Origin: Vulcanimicrobiota bacterium
GTDB lineage: Bacteria > Vulcanimicrobiota > Vulcanimicrobiia > Vulcanimicrobiales > Vulcanimicrobiaceae
Direction of reading: 5' to 3'
Assembly (NCBI GenBank): GCA_013043945.1
Contig: JABEUW010000184.1
Span: 1 to 15,689 of the forward strand
Length of the DNA: 15,689 nucleotides
In this document: positions 14,558 to 15,689 of the stretch, in pieces
Numbering within the stretch: position 1 is the stretch's first letter
How the letters are laid out: each line of letters starts with the position of its first letter
The notes under the pieces: generated by a model
The model's database searches: none
Told to the model about the DNA's origin: nothing
Seen by the model: only the letters and a program-made list of their open reading frames with translations
Made by a program: the position numbers and the translations under genes

Positions 14558-15689
14558 CTACGCCAGGACGAGCTGCTCGTTCTGCGCGCCGGCTTTCCGA
14601 AGCGCTTCGGCGATCATCTGCTCCTGAAGCTCCGGCACGATCCAGCGAGCTTGCGCGTCGGGCGAGAGCTTGTCGATCGGGTCGAAGTAGAGAAACGCCT
14701 TGCCCGGCTTGACGCTCGGAGCCGCGTAGACGGCGATCCCGTTCTCGCGGTCGTAGTATTCGTAGGAATGAACGTCGCGCTTACCGCCGCCCCCCGGCGC
14801 GTCGCAAACGAAGGTCGGCGTGTTGAAGCCAGCGGTGCTTCCGCGCACGAATTTCTCGGTCTCGGTTGCGGTCTGAATCGTCGTGCGCAGTTCCTCGACG
14901 CCCTTCACCATATCGTGCATGTACACGTAATACGGATGCACGTTGACGTGTCCGAGCCGTTTCACGAGCATCGCCATCCGCTCCGGGCTGTCGTTGACGC
15001 CGCGGATCAAGACCGATTGATTGCGGGTAAAGATGCCGCGCTCAAAGAGCATGCCCATCGCTTTTTGCGTGATCCACGTGATCTCTTCGGGGGCGTTAAA
15101 GTGCGTGTGCAGTACGACGTCCTTGCCGAGCTTGCGGCCGCGATCGACGATGGCGGTAATCGCATCGAGCCACTCGGTGTGCGTGATGATCTTCATCGGC
15201 ATAATCGCCGGGCCTTTGGTGGCAAAGCGCATGCGGCGCACGTGCGGAATATCGAGTAGCGCGTTCCCGATGAGTTCGATGTTCTTCGGCGGCAATTGAT
15301 AGGTGTCGCCACCGGAGATCACGATATCTTCGAGCTCCGGGCGCTCGCTGATATACTGAAACGCCTGCTGCCACTGCGCGGGAGTCTTGGCGAGCGAGAC
15401 TTTATCGACTTCTTCGGTATCGGGGCCGATCGCGTAACTGCGCGTGCAGAAGCGGCAATAGACCGGGCAGACGTTGAGCGGCAGAAAGAGCGCTTTATCG
15501 GTGTACCGGTGCACGAGCCCCGGAACCGGAGAGTCGTCCTGTTCGTGCAGCGAATCGAGCGTGAGGCGCGGGTGATCGGGGAGCAACGAGCTCGCCATCG
15601 GAATAAATTGCCGACGGATCGGATCGTTGTGCGGGTCGTTCCAATCGATGAGCGAGAGCGCGTAGGGCGAGACGCGCACGGCCATCGGC
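14558..15689 (-). CDS. kamA: Lysine 2,3-aminomutase, KamA-family radical SAM enzyme (N-terminus cut off)
   Basis: Partial: the frame is open to the right edge. The ATG at 15685 is internal, since KamA proteins have further N-terminal residues before the segment corresponding to VSPYALSLIDW. Numbering from that Met, the radical-SAM cluster is Cys73-x3-Cys77-x2-Cys80, with ISGGD at 123-127. Lys302 in APGGGGK is the pyridoxal-phosphate lysine. Asp258 and Asp295 match the two substrate-lysine aspartates of clostridial lysine 2,3-aminomutase; the 37- and 7-residue spacings to one another and to the lysine agree with D293, D330 and K337. The enzyme interconverts L-alpha-lysine and L-beta-lysine, used in lysine catabolism or for beta-lysine products such as osmolytes. 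No partner gene is visible. The antitoxin gene follows 56 bp downstream on the same strand. Confidence 0.92.
   Translation of the reverse strand, partial: PMAVRVSPYALSLIDWNDPHNDPIRRQFIPMASSLLPDHPRLTLDSLHEQDDSPVPGLVHRYTDKALFLPLNVCPVYCRFCTRSYAIGPDTEEVDKVSLAKTPAQWQQAFQYISERPELEDIVISGGDTYQLPPKNIELIGNALLDIPHVRRMRFATKGPAIMPMKIITHTEWLDAITAIVDRGRKLGKDVVLHTHFNAPEEITWITQKAMGMLFERGIFTRNQSVLIRGVNDSPERMAMLVKRLGHVNVHPYYVYMHDMVKGVEELRTTIQTATETEKFVRGSTAGFNTPTFVCDAPGGGGKRDVHSYEYYDRENGIAVYAAPSVKPGKAFLYFDPIDKLSPDAQARWIVPELQEQMIAEALRKAGAQNEQLVLA

Noticed and set aside
14558..15685. Complete aminomutase starting at ATG 15685
   Set aside because: KamA proteins have further conserved N-terminal sequence before this point and the frame stays open to the window edge, so the gene is cut.
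1..15689. tRNA, rRNA, CRISPR array, insertion sequence or attachment site
   Set aside because: No cloverleaf-like sequence, regularly spaced repeats, transposase motifs or terminal inverted repeats were seen. The only long repeat is the 318-bp paralog segment. Intergenic gaps are all under 150 bp.

Overview
This is a GC-rich bacterial chromosome segment (about 60-65% GC in most genes). It carries ten main coding regions, one candidate leader mini-ORF, and no RNA gene, CRISPR array or insertion sequence that I can see. The organism cannot be named from sequence alone. A fused E2-E1 2-oxoglutarate dehydrogenase of the actinobacterial Kgd/OdhA type sits beside a copper-amine-oxidase-N 'stalk' protein, a bacterial SUI1 protein and two predicted outer-membrane proteins. 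That mix suggests a diderm from a GC-rich, poorly cultured phylum such as Eremiobacterota/Vulcanimicrobiota; this is a low-confidence inference.

Layout, left: the 3' part of kgd (+, cut by the left edge) converges on an SDR oxidoreductase (-). Divergent from the SDR is a 709-residue family 1 glycoside hydrolase (+). Its barrel is interrupted by a family 3 solute-binding domain whose two halves are in circularly permuted order; this is the most unusual protein in the window. The hydrolase overlaps, tail to tail, a LOG-family phosphoribohydrolase (-). Upstream of LOG on the same strand is the secreted stalk protein (-).

Centre: divergent from the stalk gene runs a plus-strand block of a SUI1/YciH protein, two tandem paralogous CBM9-like/DUF5916-like outer-membrane proteins, and a cytochrome P450. 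The spacings (54 bp, a 4-bp GTGA overlap, 18 bp) suggest one transcription unit. The last 318 bp of the two paralogs are about 98% identical with only synonymous differences, while the rest has diverged strongly. This points to gene conversion. An 8-codon mini-ORF with a good ribosome-binding site ends in a GTGA overlap with the first paralog.

Right: the P450 shares the bases CTAG with a convergent MazF-like toxin (-). The toxin lies directly downstream of a ribbon-helix-helix antitoxin. Its frame has no ATG, GTG or TTG where MazF proteins begin, and it appears to start at a CTG that overlaps the antitoxin stop. The antitoxin has a well-formed promoter that predicts a nearly leaderless mRNA. 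The last gene is a lysine 2,3-aminomutase (-), cut by the right edge.

The genes do not form a single pathway. Central metabolism (kgd), redox (SDR, P450), sugar hydrolysis, lysine metabolism and cell-surface proteins are interleaved, and several gene ends are compact or overlapping.
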